Below, one piece after another: positions 52,235-60,155 of a DNA stretch of 64,000 nt (position 1 is the first letter of the stretch; the number at the start of each line of letters is the position of its first letter). A program made the translations under genes and the position numbers. Origin of the DNA: Verrucosispora sioxanthis (GTDB taxonomy: Bacteria > Actinomycetota > Actinomycetes > Mycobacteriales > Micromonosporaceae). The notes below the pieces were generated by a model that had not been told where the DNA came from, made no database searches, and was given only the letters and a program-made list of their open reading frames with translations. Location: assembly GCF_010560025.1 (NCBI RefSeq), contig NZ_SAIY01000014.1, positions 17,745 to 81,744 of the forward strand, written 5' to 3'.

Positions 52235-52533
52235 TGTGGACGGCGATCCTGTTGGGCACCCTCGGGGTGTACCTGCTCAAGCTGGTCGGGCTGTGCGTGC
52301 CGAAGTCGGTGCTGGAACAGCCGCAGGTGCAGCAGGCGTCGGCGTTGCTGCCGGTGGCGCTGCTGGCCGCCCTGGTGGCGGTGCAGACCTTCGCCACCGG
52401 CCACGATCTGGTGCTCGACGCGCGCGCCGCCGGATTTGCCGTCGCGTTGGTGGCGGCGTTGCTGCGGGCACCGTTCCTGCTGGTCGTCGCCCTGGGCGCC
52501 GGCACCGCGGCGGTGCTGCGTCTGATCACCTAG
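52234..52533 (+). CDS. AzlD-family small subunit
   Basis: A 99-residue membrane protein with three to four predicted helices (TAILLGTLGVYLLKLVGLCV, ASALLPVALLAALVAVQTFA, GFAVALVAALLRAPFLLVVA). This is the size and topology of AzlD, the obligate small partner of AzlC. It starts in the stop codon of azlC. Confidence 0.9.
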   Translation: MWTAILLGTLGVYLLKLVGLCVPKSVLEQPQVQQASALLPVALLAALVAVQTFATGHDLVLDARAAGFAVALVAALLRAPFLLVVALGAGTAAVLRLIT

Positions 52534-52644
52534 CGACACCGGATGTTCGTCGCCGGTGTCCAGTTACGAATAGTCCTGATGACCGTACGAGTGCTGAAGG
52601 GAGACGGAGTGGCGGGTCGGTGACGGCCGCCCTCCCATCAACCT

Positions 52645-53385
52645 ATGGGTATTGATCACCACGGCCGGACCCAACGGCTGGACTGGGCGGACGTCACCCT
52701 CCGCGAGTGGGACTGCACGGTGCTGTGGTCGGATCCGGCGGATCCCGAGCAGGGCATCGTGCTGGACCGGTCCGCGTTCTACCCCGGCGGTGGTGGTCAG
52801 CCGCCGGACCACGGCGTGCTGATCTGGCAGGGCGTGCAGACGCGGATCGTCGGCACCCGCAAGGGCGACGACCTGTACCTGTTGCCCGCCCCGGGGGACC
52901 CGGTGCCCCCGGTCGGCACCACGGTGACCGGAGCGATCGACGACGACCGCCGCACCTCGCTCATGCGTACCCACTCGGGACTGCACGTGCTGTGCGGCAC
53001 CGTCTTCCGCGACTTCAACGTCCTGGTGACCGGGAGCAACATGGAGCCCGGCGAGGCGCGGATGGACTTCAACCTGCCGGAGATCCCACCGGGCTTCAAA
53101 CAGAGCCTGGAGGACGCGGTGAACGCCGAGATCGCCGCGGACCGCAAGATCGTCGTGCGGATGCTCTCCCGGGAGGAGGCGGACGCGACTCCCGACCTGG
53201 TACGCACCCAGTTCAAGGCGCCTCCGGAATTGCCGCAGGTGCGGGTGGTGGACATCGTCGGCCTCGACGTGCAGGCCGACGGGGGCACGCACGTGGCGTC
53301 GACCGCTCAGATCGGCCGGGTCACGGTCACGAAGGTCGAGAGCAAGGGCCGGCAGAACCGGCGGGTCCGCATCAGACTGACGTGA
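52645..53385 (+). CDS. Alanyl-tRNA editing protein (AlaX type)
   Basis: A 246-residue free-standing editing domain that hydrolyses mischarged Ser/Gly-tRNA(Ala). Key blocks are DRSAFYPGGGGQPPDHG, the zinc motif RTHSGLHVLCG (HxxxH) and the C-terminal DVQADGGTHVAST. The last normally reads CGGTH with the Cys as zinc ligand; here Asp replaces Cys. The other ligands (two His, last His) are present, so activity may persist with a changed metal site. ATG 52645 is used. It converges on the methyltransferase gene with an 7-bp gap. Confidence 0.92.
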   Translation: MGIDHHGRTQRLDWADVTLREWDCTVLWSDPADPEQGIVLDRSAFYPGGGGQPPDHGVLIWQGVQTRIVGTRKGDDLYLLPAPGDPVPPVGTTVTGAIDDDRRTSLMRTHSGLHVLCGTVFRDFNVLVTGSNMEPGEARMDFNLPEIPPGFKQSLEDAVNAEIAADRKIVVRMLSREEADATPDLVRTQFKAPPELPQVRVVDIVGLDVQADGGTHVASTAQIGRVTVTKVESKGRQNRRVRIRLT

Positions 53386-53392
53386 CACCGCA

Positions 53393-53998
53393 CTAGCTGT
53401 ACCGGCTCCGGGACGGGCGGCGGTCCGGCCGTCGGGTGCTGATGATCAGGCCGGTGCCGGCCGGGATCCGCGCCACGACGAGGCGGGGGTCGTCGGCCAG
53501 GGTCCGCTCGACCCGCTGCACCGCGGCACGGTGCCGCGGGTCGGTGTACCGGGCCAGGTCCATGTCGTCGACGACCAGCAGCCCACCGGGGGCCAGCGCG
53601 TCGATCGTCAGATCGAGGCCGGTCCACTTGCCGGCCACCGCGTCCGCGAAGATGAGATCGAACCGGCCCAGCGTGGGCAGCAACGCCTCGGCGTCACCGG
53701 TGTGGACCGTCACGTACGGCGGCCAGTCGTCCGCCCGGACGGCCGTGGCCAGGGACTCGTCCAGCTCGACCGTCTCCAGCCGCACGTCGTCGCGCTGGCC
53801 GAGCCCCTCCGCCAGCCAGGCGGTGCCGACACCCGTACCGGTGCCCAGTTCCAGGATCCGACCGTCCGGTGGGACCGCGGCCGCCAACGTCGCCAGCAGC
53901 GGGCCCATCGGGTCCTCGCAGACCCCCGGAAAGCCGAGCGCGGACGCGCGGGCGAGCGCGCGGCGCACCCGGGCGGGTACCTCGGTGTCGCGGGTCAT
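53393..53998 (-). CDS. Class I SAM-dependent O-methyltransferase
   Basis: A 201-residue methyltransferase. SAM motif I is ILELGTGTGVGTAWLAEGL (about 53-71), motif II LETVELDESLATAVR, the segment FDLIFADAVAGKWTGLDLTI holds the acidic residue of motif IV, and GLLVVDDMDLA is motif V. Size and order resemble family-3 O-methyltransferases. The substrate is not predictable. It ends the minus-strand run that includes the reductase and sigma genes. Confidence 0.9.
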   Translation of the reverse strand: MTRDTEVPARVRRALARASALGFPGVCEDPMGPLLATLAAAVPPDGRILELGTGTGVGTAWLAEGLGQRDDVRLETVELDESLATAVRADDWPPYVTVHTGDAEALLPTLGRFDLIFADAVAGKWTGLDLTIDALAPGGLLVVDDMDLARYTDPRHRAAVQRVERTLADDPRLVVARIPAGTGLIISTRRPDRRPSRSRYS

Positions 53999-54029
53999 GC
54001 GGTCTCCTTCGACCGGCGTGGCCGCGTTG

Positions 54030-54608
54030 TCAGCCGTGCCGGGTGGGACGGTAGACGAGTTCCTGGATGTGACCGTCGAGGGTCCGACTCTCGATCAGCT
54101 CCAGGTCGAAGTCGGCCGCGTCCTGGAAGATCGGTTCGGTGCCGGTCTGGCCCGTGATCACCGGGAAGATCGTCACCTGGACGCGGTCGACCAGTCCGGC
54201 GGCCATCAGTGCCCGGTTCATCGACAGGCTGCCGTGCGACCGCAGCGGCACCTCGGACTCCTCCTTCAGCCGGGCGACGACGTCGACGGCGTCGCCGCGC
54301 GCGATTGTCGCGTCCGGCCAGTCGAGGGGCCCGTCGAGGGTGGACGACACCACCGTCGCCGGCAGGTGGCGCATCTGGGTGACCCAGGCGTCCCGTACCT
54401 CGGACTCGTCGGTGCTCTCGGCCAGCAACCGCGCGAAGATCCGGTACGTGTCGGCGCCGAAGACCATGCGCTGCCGCGGGCGGTACGCGGCGAGGCGGTG
54501 GGCGAGCAGTTCGGGGCCTTGTTTGCCCCAGTAGCCGCCCCAGTCCCCACGGTGGGTGCCGAAGCCGTCGAGGCTGGAGAAGACGTCGAAGGTGTAGGTG
54601 ACGGTCAT
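54030..54608 (-). CDS. Dihydrofolate-reductase-like (RibD C-terminal domain) protein
   Basis: A 192-residue NADPH-type reductase of the RibD-C/YyaP group. Start TVTYTFDVFSSLDGFGTHRG; middle RMVFGADTYRIFARLL and LKEESEVPLRSHGSLSMNRA; C-terminal VQVTIFPVITGQTGTEPIF. ATG 54608 follows GAGGAGAAC and overlaps the stop of the sigma factor gene by 4 bp. Such proteins often accompany ECF sigma factors in actinomycetes; the substrate is unknown. Confidence 0.9.
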   Translation of the reverse strand: MTVTYTFDVFSSLDGFGTHRGDWGGYWGKQGPELLAHRLAAYRPRQRMVFGADTYRIFARLLAESTDESEVRDAWVTQMRHLPATVVSSTLDGPLDWPDATIARGDAVDVVARLKEESEVPLRSHGSLSMNRALMAAGLVDRVQVTIFPVITGQTGTEPIFQDAADFDLELIESRTLDGHIQELVYRPTRHG

Positions 54609-55804
54609 GCTGTTCTCCTCGTGCGGGTGAGTTCGGTGCGACGCCGTTCCAGGTGGGTGCGTTCGGTGTCGTTGGTGGCCAGCGCGATGGCCTCGTCGTA
54701 GGCGGCCCGGCTGGCGGTGACGCGGCCGAGCCTGGCCAGCAACTCGGCGCGGGTGGCGGGCAGCCGGTGGTAGCCGGGGATGTCGATCTCTGCCAATGCG
54801 GCGAGGGCCTCCGCCGGTCCGTGTACCTCGGCCACCGCGACCGCGCGGTTGAGCGCGACGATCGGGGTCGGTACCAGCGCGAACAGTTGGTCGTACAGTG
54901 CCAGGACCTGGCGCCAGTCGGTGGCGGCACCGTCGGTGTGCACCGCGCCGATCGCGGCCTGGATCTGGTAGGGCCCGGGCCGGTTGCGGCGCAGGCAGCG
55001 GCGGACCAGGTCGTGGCCCTCGGCGATGAGCGTCCGGTCCCACAGCGACCGGTCCTGGTCGGCCAGCGGCACCAGGTCACCGGCCGGGCCGAGCCGGGCC
55101 GGTCGGCGCGCCTCGGTGAGCAGCAGCAGGGCGAGCAGGCCGAGCACCTCGGGTTCGTCAGGCATCAGCGCGGCGAGTTCCCGGGCGAGCCGGATCGCTT
55201 CGGTGCACAGGTCCGTTCTGATCAGCGGCCCGGCGGTGGTCGTGTAGCCCTCGTTGAACATCAGGTAGAGCACGGTGAGCACCGGCGGCAGCCGATCCGG
55301 CAACTCGTGTTCGGCGGGTACCCGGTACGGGATGCCGGCGTCACGGATCTTCTTCTTGGCCCGCACGATCCGCTGGGCGACGGTCGCCTCCTGGATCAGG
55401 TAGGCCCGGGCGATCTCCGGCACGTCGAGGCCACCGAGCAGGCGGAGCGTGAGGGCGGTACGCGCGTCTGGGGCGAGCGCCGGGTGGCAGCAGGTGAAGA
55501 TGAGTCGTAGCTGGTCGTCGCGCACCGGTCCCACCTCCTGGGGTTCGTCCTGTTGGTGCAGCAGCAGGGCCTCGGCGTGCCGGGCCTCGCGGGTCGTCTC
55601 CCGGCGGAGCCGATCGACGGCCCGGTTGCGGGCGGTGGTCACGATCCAGGCGCCCGGGTTCGGCGGCAGGGTCTGCCACTTCTGCACCGCCGTGGCGAAG
55701 GCGTCCTGGACCGCCTCCTCGGCGAGGTGCAGGTCGCCGAGGAGGCGGGTCAGGGTGGCGACGCAGCGGCCGTACTCCGCGCGGTAGACGCTCGCCAGGT
55801 CCAT
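54605..55804 (-). CDS. ECF RNA polymerase sigma factor, ECF42-like with C-terminal extension
   Basis: A 399-residue sigma factor. Region 2 about 5-75 (VYRAEYGRCVATLTRLLGDL, AWIVTTARNRAVDRLRR); region 4 about 105-165 (LRLLGGLDVPEIARAYLIQE, VAQRIVRAKKKI); then a long helical C-terminal domain about 180-399 with YLMFNEGYTTTAGP and TPR-like repeats (LALYDQLFALVPTPIVALNR). This extension and the DGPF/YCII partner gene 19 bp upstream define the ECF42 group. No anti-sigma gene is adjacent; the extension or the DGPF protein is thought to control activity. Confidence 0.93.
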   Translation of the reverse strand: MDLASVYRAEYGRCVATLTRLLGDLHLAEEAVQDAFATAVQKWQTLPPNPGAWIVTTARNRAVDRLRRETTREARHAEALLLHQQDEPQEVGPVRDDQLRLIFTCCHPALAPDARTALTLRLLGGLDVPEIARAYLIQEATVAQRIVRAKKKIRDAGIPYRVPAEHELPDRLPPVLTVLYLMFNEGYTTTAGPLIRTDLCTEAIRLARELAALMPDEPEVLGLLALLLLTEARRPARLGPAGDLVPLADQDRSLWDRTLIAEGHDLVRRCLRRNRPGPYQIQAAIGAVHTDGAATDWRQVLALYDQLFALVPTPIVALNRAVAVAEVHGPAEALAALAEIDIPGYHRLPATRAELLARLGRVTASRAAYDEAIALATNDTERTHLERRRTELTRTRRTA

Positions 55805-55823
55805 TTCGGGTGACCGGTCCGGT

Positions 55824-56177
55824 TCAGGCCTGGGACAGGTCGTCGAAGGGGCGTACCTCGACCGGGCCGCAGGCCGCCGCGCACTTCTCGGCCCAGGCGA
55901 GGGCCTCGTCCAGGTCGGCGCACCTGATGACCCAGAAGCCGGCGATGTGTTCCTTCGTCTCGGCGAACGGCCCGTCGCTCATGGTGGTGGCGCCGTTCTC
56001 GTTCCGGACGACGGTGGCGGTGTCCGGCGACCGGAGTCCGCCGCCGAAGACCCAGGCGCCGGCGGCCTGCATCTCGTCGTTGATCAGAGCGGTCTCCCGG
56101 AACACGGTCTGCATCTCCTCCTCGGTCGGCTCCGGCGCGCCCTCGACGAAGTGCACGGACAGCAGGTACTGCTTCAT
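55824..56177 (-). CDS. DGPF/YCII-domain protein, partner of the ECF sigma factor
   Basis: A 117-residue dimeric alpha/beta-barrel (ferredoxin-like) protein. It begins MKQYLLSVHFVEGAPEPTEE and carries the name-giving motif SDGPFAETKEHIAGFWVI at about 66-83 and the C-terminal AWAEKCAAACGPVEVRP. DGPF proteins are the constant neighbours of ECF42 sigma factors and probably sense or transmit the signal. It is the first gene of the unit leading into the sigma gene (55804). Confidence 0.93.
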   Translation of the reverse strand: MKQYLLSVHFVEGAPEPTEEEMQTVFRETALINDEMQAAGAWVFGGGLRSPDTATVVRNENGATTMSDGPFAETKEHIAGFWVIRCADLDEALAWAEKCAAACGPVEVRPFDDLSQA

Positions 56178-56211
56178 GACGATCCTCCGGTGGTTCGATG
56201 GTTGGGTGTGG

Positions 56212-56613
56212 TCAGGCGGCCAGGCGGCGCGCGACAGCGGGGATCACGATCGCGGCCGCGACCAGGTGGGTGAACATCAGCAGCGCCTTGGTCGCCGGAC
56301 TGGCGTCGACGATCACGTCCGGCACCAGCGACAGCATCGTCAGCACCACCGTCGTACGGACGAAGGCACGCCGGGGATGCCGGGCGAAGCGGGACAGCAG
56401 CGCGGCGATGGCCACGCCGAGCAGCGAGAAGACGGCGGTCAGCACGCCGAACCCGGTGATCGGGATGGGGGCTCCGCCGATGTCGAGGCTGATGCCCGCC
56501 GCGTTGCCGGCGGCGGCGACGGCCATCGTGGCGGCGCTGGCGGCAGCCGTGGCGACGACGCCGGTCCCGATGGTCGACGTGATGGCGCGGGTCGTGTTCG
56601 CGGTGGTGCTCAT
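56212..56613 (-). CDS. DUF6069-like membrane protein
   Basis: A 133-residue membrane protein with four predicted helices: GTGVVATAAASAATMAVAAA, GFGVLTAVFSLLGVAIAALL, TVVLTMLSLVPDVIVDA and ALLMFTHLVAAAIVIPAVA. ATG 56613 follows GGAGGGC. The pattern (helix, outside loop with PITGFG, helix, RHPRRAFVRTT, helix, THLVAA) fits DUF6069 proteins of actinobacteria, whose role is unknown. Confidence 0.75.
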   Translation of the reverse strand: MSTTANTTRAITSTIGTGVVATAAASAATMAVAAAGNAAGISLDIGGAPIPITGFGVLTAVFSLLGVAIAALLSRFARHPRRAFVRTTVVLTMLSLVPDVIVDASPATKALLMFTHLVAAAIVIPAVARRLAA

Positions 56614-56716
56614 CGTGCCCTCCAGGCGTGTGTCCCGGCTCGGTGCCGGGCTCTCACCACAGCTACGAAGAGGACCAGCCCCGATCGACAGGTGCGCCAA
56701 GATTTTTTCGAGGAAT

Positions 56717-57322
56717 TCAGTCCGCCGGTGCGGGCCGGGCCTTCTGCGGATGGAACGTCTCGTGGCGGGCCAGCATGGCGACGAACTCGCCGATCTTCCG
56801 TTCGCGGGTCTCGGCCCGCTTGACGGCGTTGAGCCGGTAAATGAGGGCGAACCGGTTGGTCTTGGTGAGGACGTCGAACATGGCCTGGGCGGCGGGGTCG
56901 GCCGCGATGGCGGCGAGCAGGTCGGCCGGCACCTCGGCCTCCGACGGTGGGGCGTACGCGGCCGCCCACCGGCCGTCCGCCTTCGCGGCCTCCACGACGG
57001 CGCGACCCGGTGGCTGCATCCGCCCCTGCGCCTCCAGCCGGGCGACGTGTGCCACGTTCCGCTGTGACCAGGAGCTGCGCGGCCGGCGCGGGGTGAACCG
57101 GATCCAGGAGGTCTGGTGATCCCCTTTCCGGGCCTGCCCGTCGATCCAGCCGAAGCACAGGGCCTCGTCGACCGCCTGCTGCCAGGTGAGGGTGGTGACC
57201 GAGCCGCCCTTCTTGGTGAGGGCCAGCCAGACGCCGGGTGAGGTGGCGTGGTTGGCCGACAACCAGGTACGCAGCGCGTCGGCGTCCGCGACGATCAACT
57301 CATCCAGTTCAGCGCTCGCCAT
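56717..57322 (-). CDS. YdeI/OmpD-associated-family protein
   Basis: A 201-residue soluble protein. The N-terminal DUF1801-like part starts ELDELIVADADALRTWLSAN and shows the family block EALCFGWIDGQARKGDHQTS. The C-terminal part has LLAAIAADPAAQAMFDVLTK, RFALIYRLNAVKRAETRERK and IGEFVAMLARHE. Members are annotated as YdeI/OmpD-associated or bacteriocin-protection proteins; a biochemical role is not established. ATG 57322 is chosen; ATG 57352 would add ten residues. Confidence 0.9.
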   Translation of the reverse strand: MASAELDELIVADADALRTWLSANHATSPGVWLALTKKGGSVTTLTWQQAVDEALCFGWIDGQARKGDHQTSWIRFTPRRPRSSWSQRNVAHVARLEAQGRMQPPGRAVVEAAKADGRWAAAYAPPSEAEVPADLLAAIAADPAAQAMFDVLTKTNRFALIYRLNAVKRAETRERKIGEFVAMLARHETFHPQKARPAPAD

Positions 57323-57441
57323 GACGGGCAGACTAGTGCGGTACCCGGACATGTTGACGGTGCCGCCGCCCGGACCGGCGACCCTGGCCGGTCGCCCCGG
57401 CCTCGGCCGGTGACCGTGCTCGGGCGGGTAGCGTCGGCAGC

Positions 57442-58059
57442 ATGTCGTTGGAGGCCATCGGGGCGCTGCGGGAGCCGGTGCGCCGGGCAGTCTATGAGTA
57501 CGTGGTCGCGCGGGCGGAGCCGGTGAGCCGTAACGAGGTGGCCGAGGCGACGGCCATCGGCCGTACCCTGGCGGCCTTCCACCTGGAGAAGCTGGCCGAG
57601 GCGGGGCTGCTGGAGACGGCGTACGCGCCGCGCAGCGGTGGGCCGGGTGCGGGCCGGCCGGCCAAGTTGTACCGCCGGTCGGCGGCCGAACACGCGGTGA
57701 CGCTGCCGCCGCGCGACTACCGGTTGTTGGCCGATGTGCTGGCGAGTGCGGTCGAGCGGTCCGGTGTGGAACCGGCGGTCCACGCGGCAGCGCGCGAGCT
57801 GGGTGCGAAGCTCGCCGGAGGCGAGGTGTTCGCGCGCCTGGGGACACTCGGTTACGAGCCGTTCGTGGACGCCGACCAGACGATCCGACTGCGCAACTGT
57901 CCCTTCCACGCGCTGGCCGAGGCGTATCCCGCGCTGGTCTGCGGGTTGAACCTGGCGCTGCTCGACGGTCTGGTGGGCGATCGTGGCTGGGACGTCCGGC
58001 TCGACCCCGGCCCGACCGGGTGCTGCGTCGTGATGCGGTCTAAAAACAATCATGATTGA
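57442..58059 (+). CDS. Helix-turn-helix regulator with conserved cysteines (ArsR/SufR-like)
   Basis: A 205-residue regulator. Winged helix about 3-75 (ALREPVRRAVYEYVVARAEP, NEVAEATAIGRTLAAFHLEK), Gly/Pro-rich wing SGGPGAGRPAKLYRR, then a C-terminal sensor about 85-205 with cysteines in LRNCPFHAL, ALVCGLNLALLD and TGCCVVM. The DNA-binding end and the four-cysteine pattern resemble SufR-type regulators that hold an iron-sulfur cluster, but suf genes are not nearby. It overlaps or abuts the DUF3291 gene downstream. Confidence 0.85.
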   Translation: MSLEAIGALREPVRRAVYEYVVARAEPVSRNEVAEATAIGRTLAAFHLEKLAEAGLLETAYAPRSGGPGAGRPAKLYRRSAAEHAVTLPPRDYRLLADVLASAVERSGVEPAVHAAARELGAKLAGGEVFARLGTLGYEPFVDADQTIRLRNCPFHALAEAYPALVCGLNLALLDGLVGDRGWDVRLDPGPTGCCVVMRSKNNHD

Positions 58060-58081
58060 CATAGAACATAGGCTTGGTCGC

Positions 58082-58537
58082 ATGGCCGACCATCATCTGG
58101 CGCAACTGAACATCGCCCGACTGCGCGCCCCCATCGACAGCCCCGAACTCGCCGACTTCGTCGCCCAACTTCCGGAGATCAACGGCCTGGCCGAGCGGTC
58201 GCCCGGCTACGTCTGGCGACTGCAGGACGAGTCCGGCGACGCCACCGCGCTGCGGCCCTTCGGACCCGACATCATCGTGAACCTGACCGTCTGGCAGTCG
58301 GTCGAGGCACTGCGCGGCTTCGTGTACCGCACCGCGCACCTGGAGCCGATGCGCCGGCGGCGGGAGTGGTTCGTCCCACTCGACCGCCCCCACCTCGTGC
58401 TGTGGTGGATTCCCGCCGGCGTCCTGCCCACCATTACCGAGGCCGCCGAACGGCTGGAACTGCTGACCGCCGGCCCGTCGCCGGAGGCCTTCACCTTTCG
58501 GGAGCCGTACCCGTCGCCCGGCGCGCGAGCCGCGTGA
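58082..58537 (+). CDS. DUF3291-domain protein
   Basis: A 151-residue protein from ATG 58082 (MADHHLAQLNIARLRAPIDS); an in-frame start at 58052 would overlap the regulator by 8 bp. The dimeric alpha/beta-barrel family shows LPEINGLAERSPGYVWRLQD, VNLTVWQSVEALRGFVYRT and REWFVPLDRPHLVLWWIPAG. It is related in fold to antibiotic monooxygenase-like proteins, but activity is unknown. Coupling with the upstream regulator suggests common control. Confidence 0.9.
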   Translation: MADHHLAQLNIARLRAPIDSPELADFVAQLPEINGLAERSPGYVWRLQDESGDATALRPFGPDIIVNLTVWQSVEALRGFVYRTAHLEPMRRRREWFVPLDRPHLVLWWIPAGVLPTITEAAERLELLTAGPSPEAFTFREPYPSPGARAA

Positions 58538-58681
58538 CCGTTCGGAGCGACGGCACGACGCGGTCGGTGGCGGTCACCACGTTGGCCAAGCCGAGCGTTT
58601 GGTCGACGCCCGTAGAGTCGGCCTCGACAACATCGGTCGAGTGCCGCCACCCACCGGCACCGGACCCCTGTGGAGCGTGCG

Positions 58682-60067
58682 ATGGCACTGGTTGCCGGCG
58701 TGGATTCGTCCACCCAGTCGACAAAGGTCGTGGTGTGCGACGCGGACACCGGGGAGGTGCTCCGTGAGGGTCGTGCCGCACACCCCGACGGGACCGAGGT
58801 CGACCCGCACCTGTGGTGGGCCGCCTTCGAGCGGGCGAGTGCCGGGCTGCTGGACGGGGTGGTCGCCATCGGCGTCGGCGGGCAGCAGCAGGGCATGATC
58901 TGCCTCGACGAGGCAGGCGAGGTGGTGCGTCCCGCGCTGCTGTGGAACGACACCCGATCGGCGCGCGCCGCGGTCGACCTCACCGACGAGTTCGGTGGCC
59001 CGCAGGCCTGGGCCGACGCGGTCGGGCTGGTTCCGGTGGCCAGCTTCACGGTCACCAAACTGCGCTGGTTCGCCCGCGCCGAGCCGGAACTCGCGGCCCG
59101 GACCCGCACGGTGCTGCTGCCGCACGACTGGCTCACCCACCGGTTGCGCGCTGGTGGGGGAGAGCCGACGACCGATCGCGGTGAGGCCTCCGGCACCGGG
59201 TACTGGTCTCCGGCGACCGGGGAGTACCGGCGAGACCTGGTGCGGCTCGCCTTCGGTCGGGACGTGGCGCTGCCCCGGGTCGCCGGGCCCGCCGAGACGG
59301 TCGGCGAGACCGCGTCCGGGGCGATACTCGCGGCGGGCACCGGCGACACCATGGGCGCGGCACTCGGGGTCGGTCTGCGAAGCGGCGACGTGGTGGTTTC
59401 GCTGGGCACCTCGGGGTGTGCGTTCGGGCTGAGTGAGGTGCCGACCGCCGACCCGAGTAGGCTGGTGGCCGGCTACGCCGACGCGACCGGCCGGTTCCTG
59501 CCGCTGGTGTGCACGCTCAACGCGGCAAGGGTGCTGGTCGCCGTCGCCGACCTGCTGGGCCGGTCACTCGCCGAACTCGACGACCTGGCGCTGTCGGCGT
59601 CGCCCGGCGCGGGCGGGTTGACGCTCCTGCCGTACCTGGACGGGGAACGCACGCCCAATCTGCCCGACGCCCGCGGTCTGCTCGCCGGGCTGACCCGGAC
59701 GAACGCGTCGGCGGCGAACCTCGCGCGGGCCGCGGTGGAGGGCATGCTCGGTGGCCTCGCCGACGCCCTCGACGCCCTGCGGGCCCAGGGCATTCCGGTG
59801 GACCGGGTGCTACTGGTCGGTGGCGCGGCCAGGTCACGCGCGGTGCGGGCGATCGCGCCGGCACTGTTCGGCACGCCGGTGGGCGTGCCGAGCCCCGGCG
59901 AGTACGTCGCGCTCGGCGCGGCGCGTCAGGCGGCCTGGGCGCTGTCCGGTGCGGCCGAACCGCCACAGTGGCCGGTCGTGGCCGAGGAGGTCGCCGCCGC
60001 CGGCACCCCGGAGGTGTACGAGCGCTACGTCGACATCCGCCAACGGGCGCTCCGGCTGCTGACCTGA
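58682..60067 (+). CDS. xylB: FGGY-family sugar kinase, xylulokinase-like
   Basis: A 461-residue carbohydrate kinase. N-terminal phosphate loop AGVDSSTQSTKVVVCDADTG, then GVGGQQQGMICLD, RPALLWNDTRS (catalytic-site segment) and LPHDWLTHRL. The second domain carries LGTSGCAFGLSEV, LLPYLDGERTPNLPDARG and VLLVGGAARSRAVRAIAPAL, the FGGY signature 2 region. These match D-xylulose kinases most closely. No xylose isomerase or transporter lies beside it. ATG 58682 is used; GTG 58670 is four codons earlier. Confidence 0.9.
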   Translation: MALVAGVDSSTQSTKVVVCDADTGEVLREGRAAHPDGTEVDPHLWWAAFERASAGLLDGVVAIGVGGQQQGMICLDEAGEVVRPALLWNDTRSARAAVDLTDEFGGPQAWADAVGLVPVASFTVTKLRWFARAEPELAARTRTVLLPHDWLTHRLRAGGGEPTTDRGEASGTGYWSPATGEYRRDLVRLAFGRDVALPRVAGPAETVGETASGAILAAGTGDTMGAALGVGLRSGDVVVSLGTSGCAFGLSEVPTADPSRLVAGYADATGRFLPLVCTLNAARVLVAVADLLGRSLAELDDLALSASPGAGGLTLLPYLDGERTPNLPDARGLLAGLTRTNASAANLARAAVEGMLGGLADALDALRAQGIPVDRVLLVGGAARSRAVRAIAPALFGTPVGVPSPGEYVALGAARQAAWALSGAAEPPQWPVVAEEVAAAGTPEVYERYVDIRQRALRLLT

Positions 60068-60155
60068 CGCAGGGCGGGTCTCTCATGCTGCACGGTGCAG
60101 GCGCGGTGCGGGCGTGGCCGCGACGGCGGCGGCCGCGCCCGCACCCCGATCGGGC

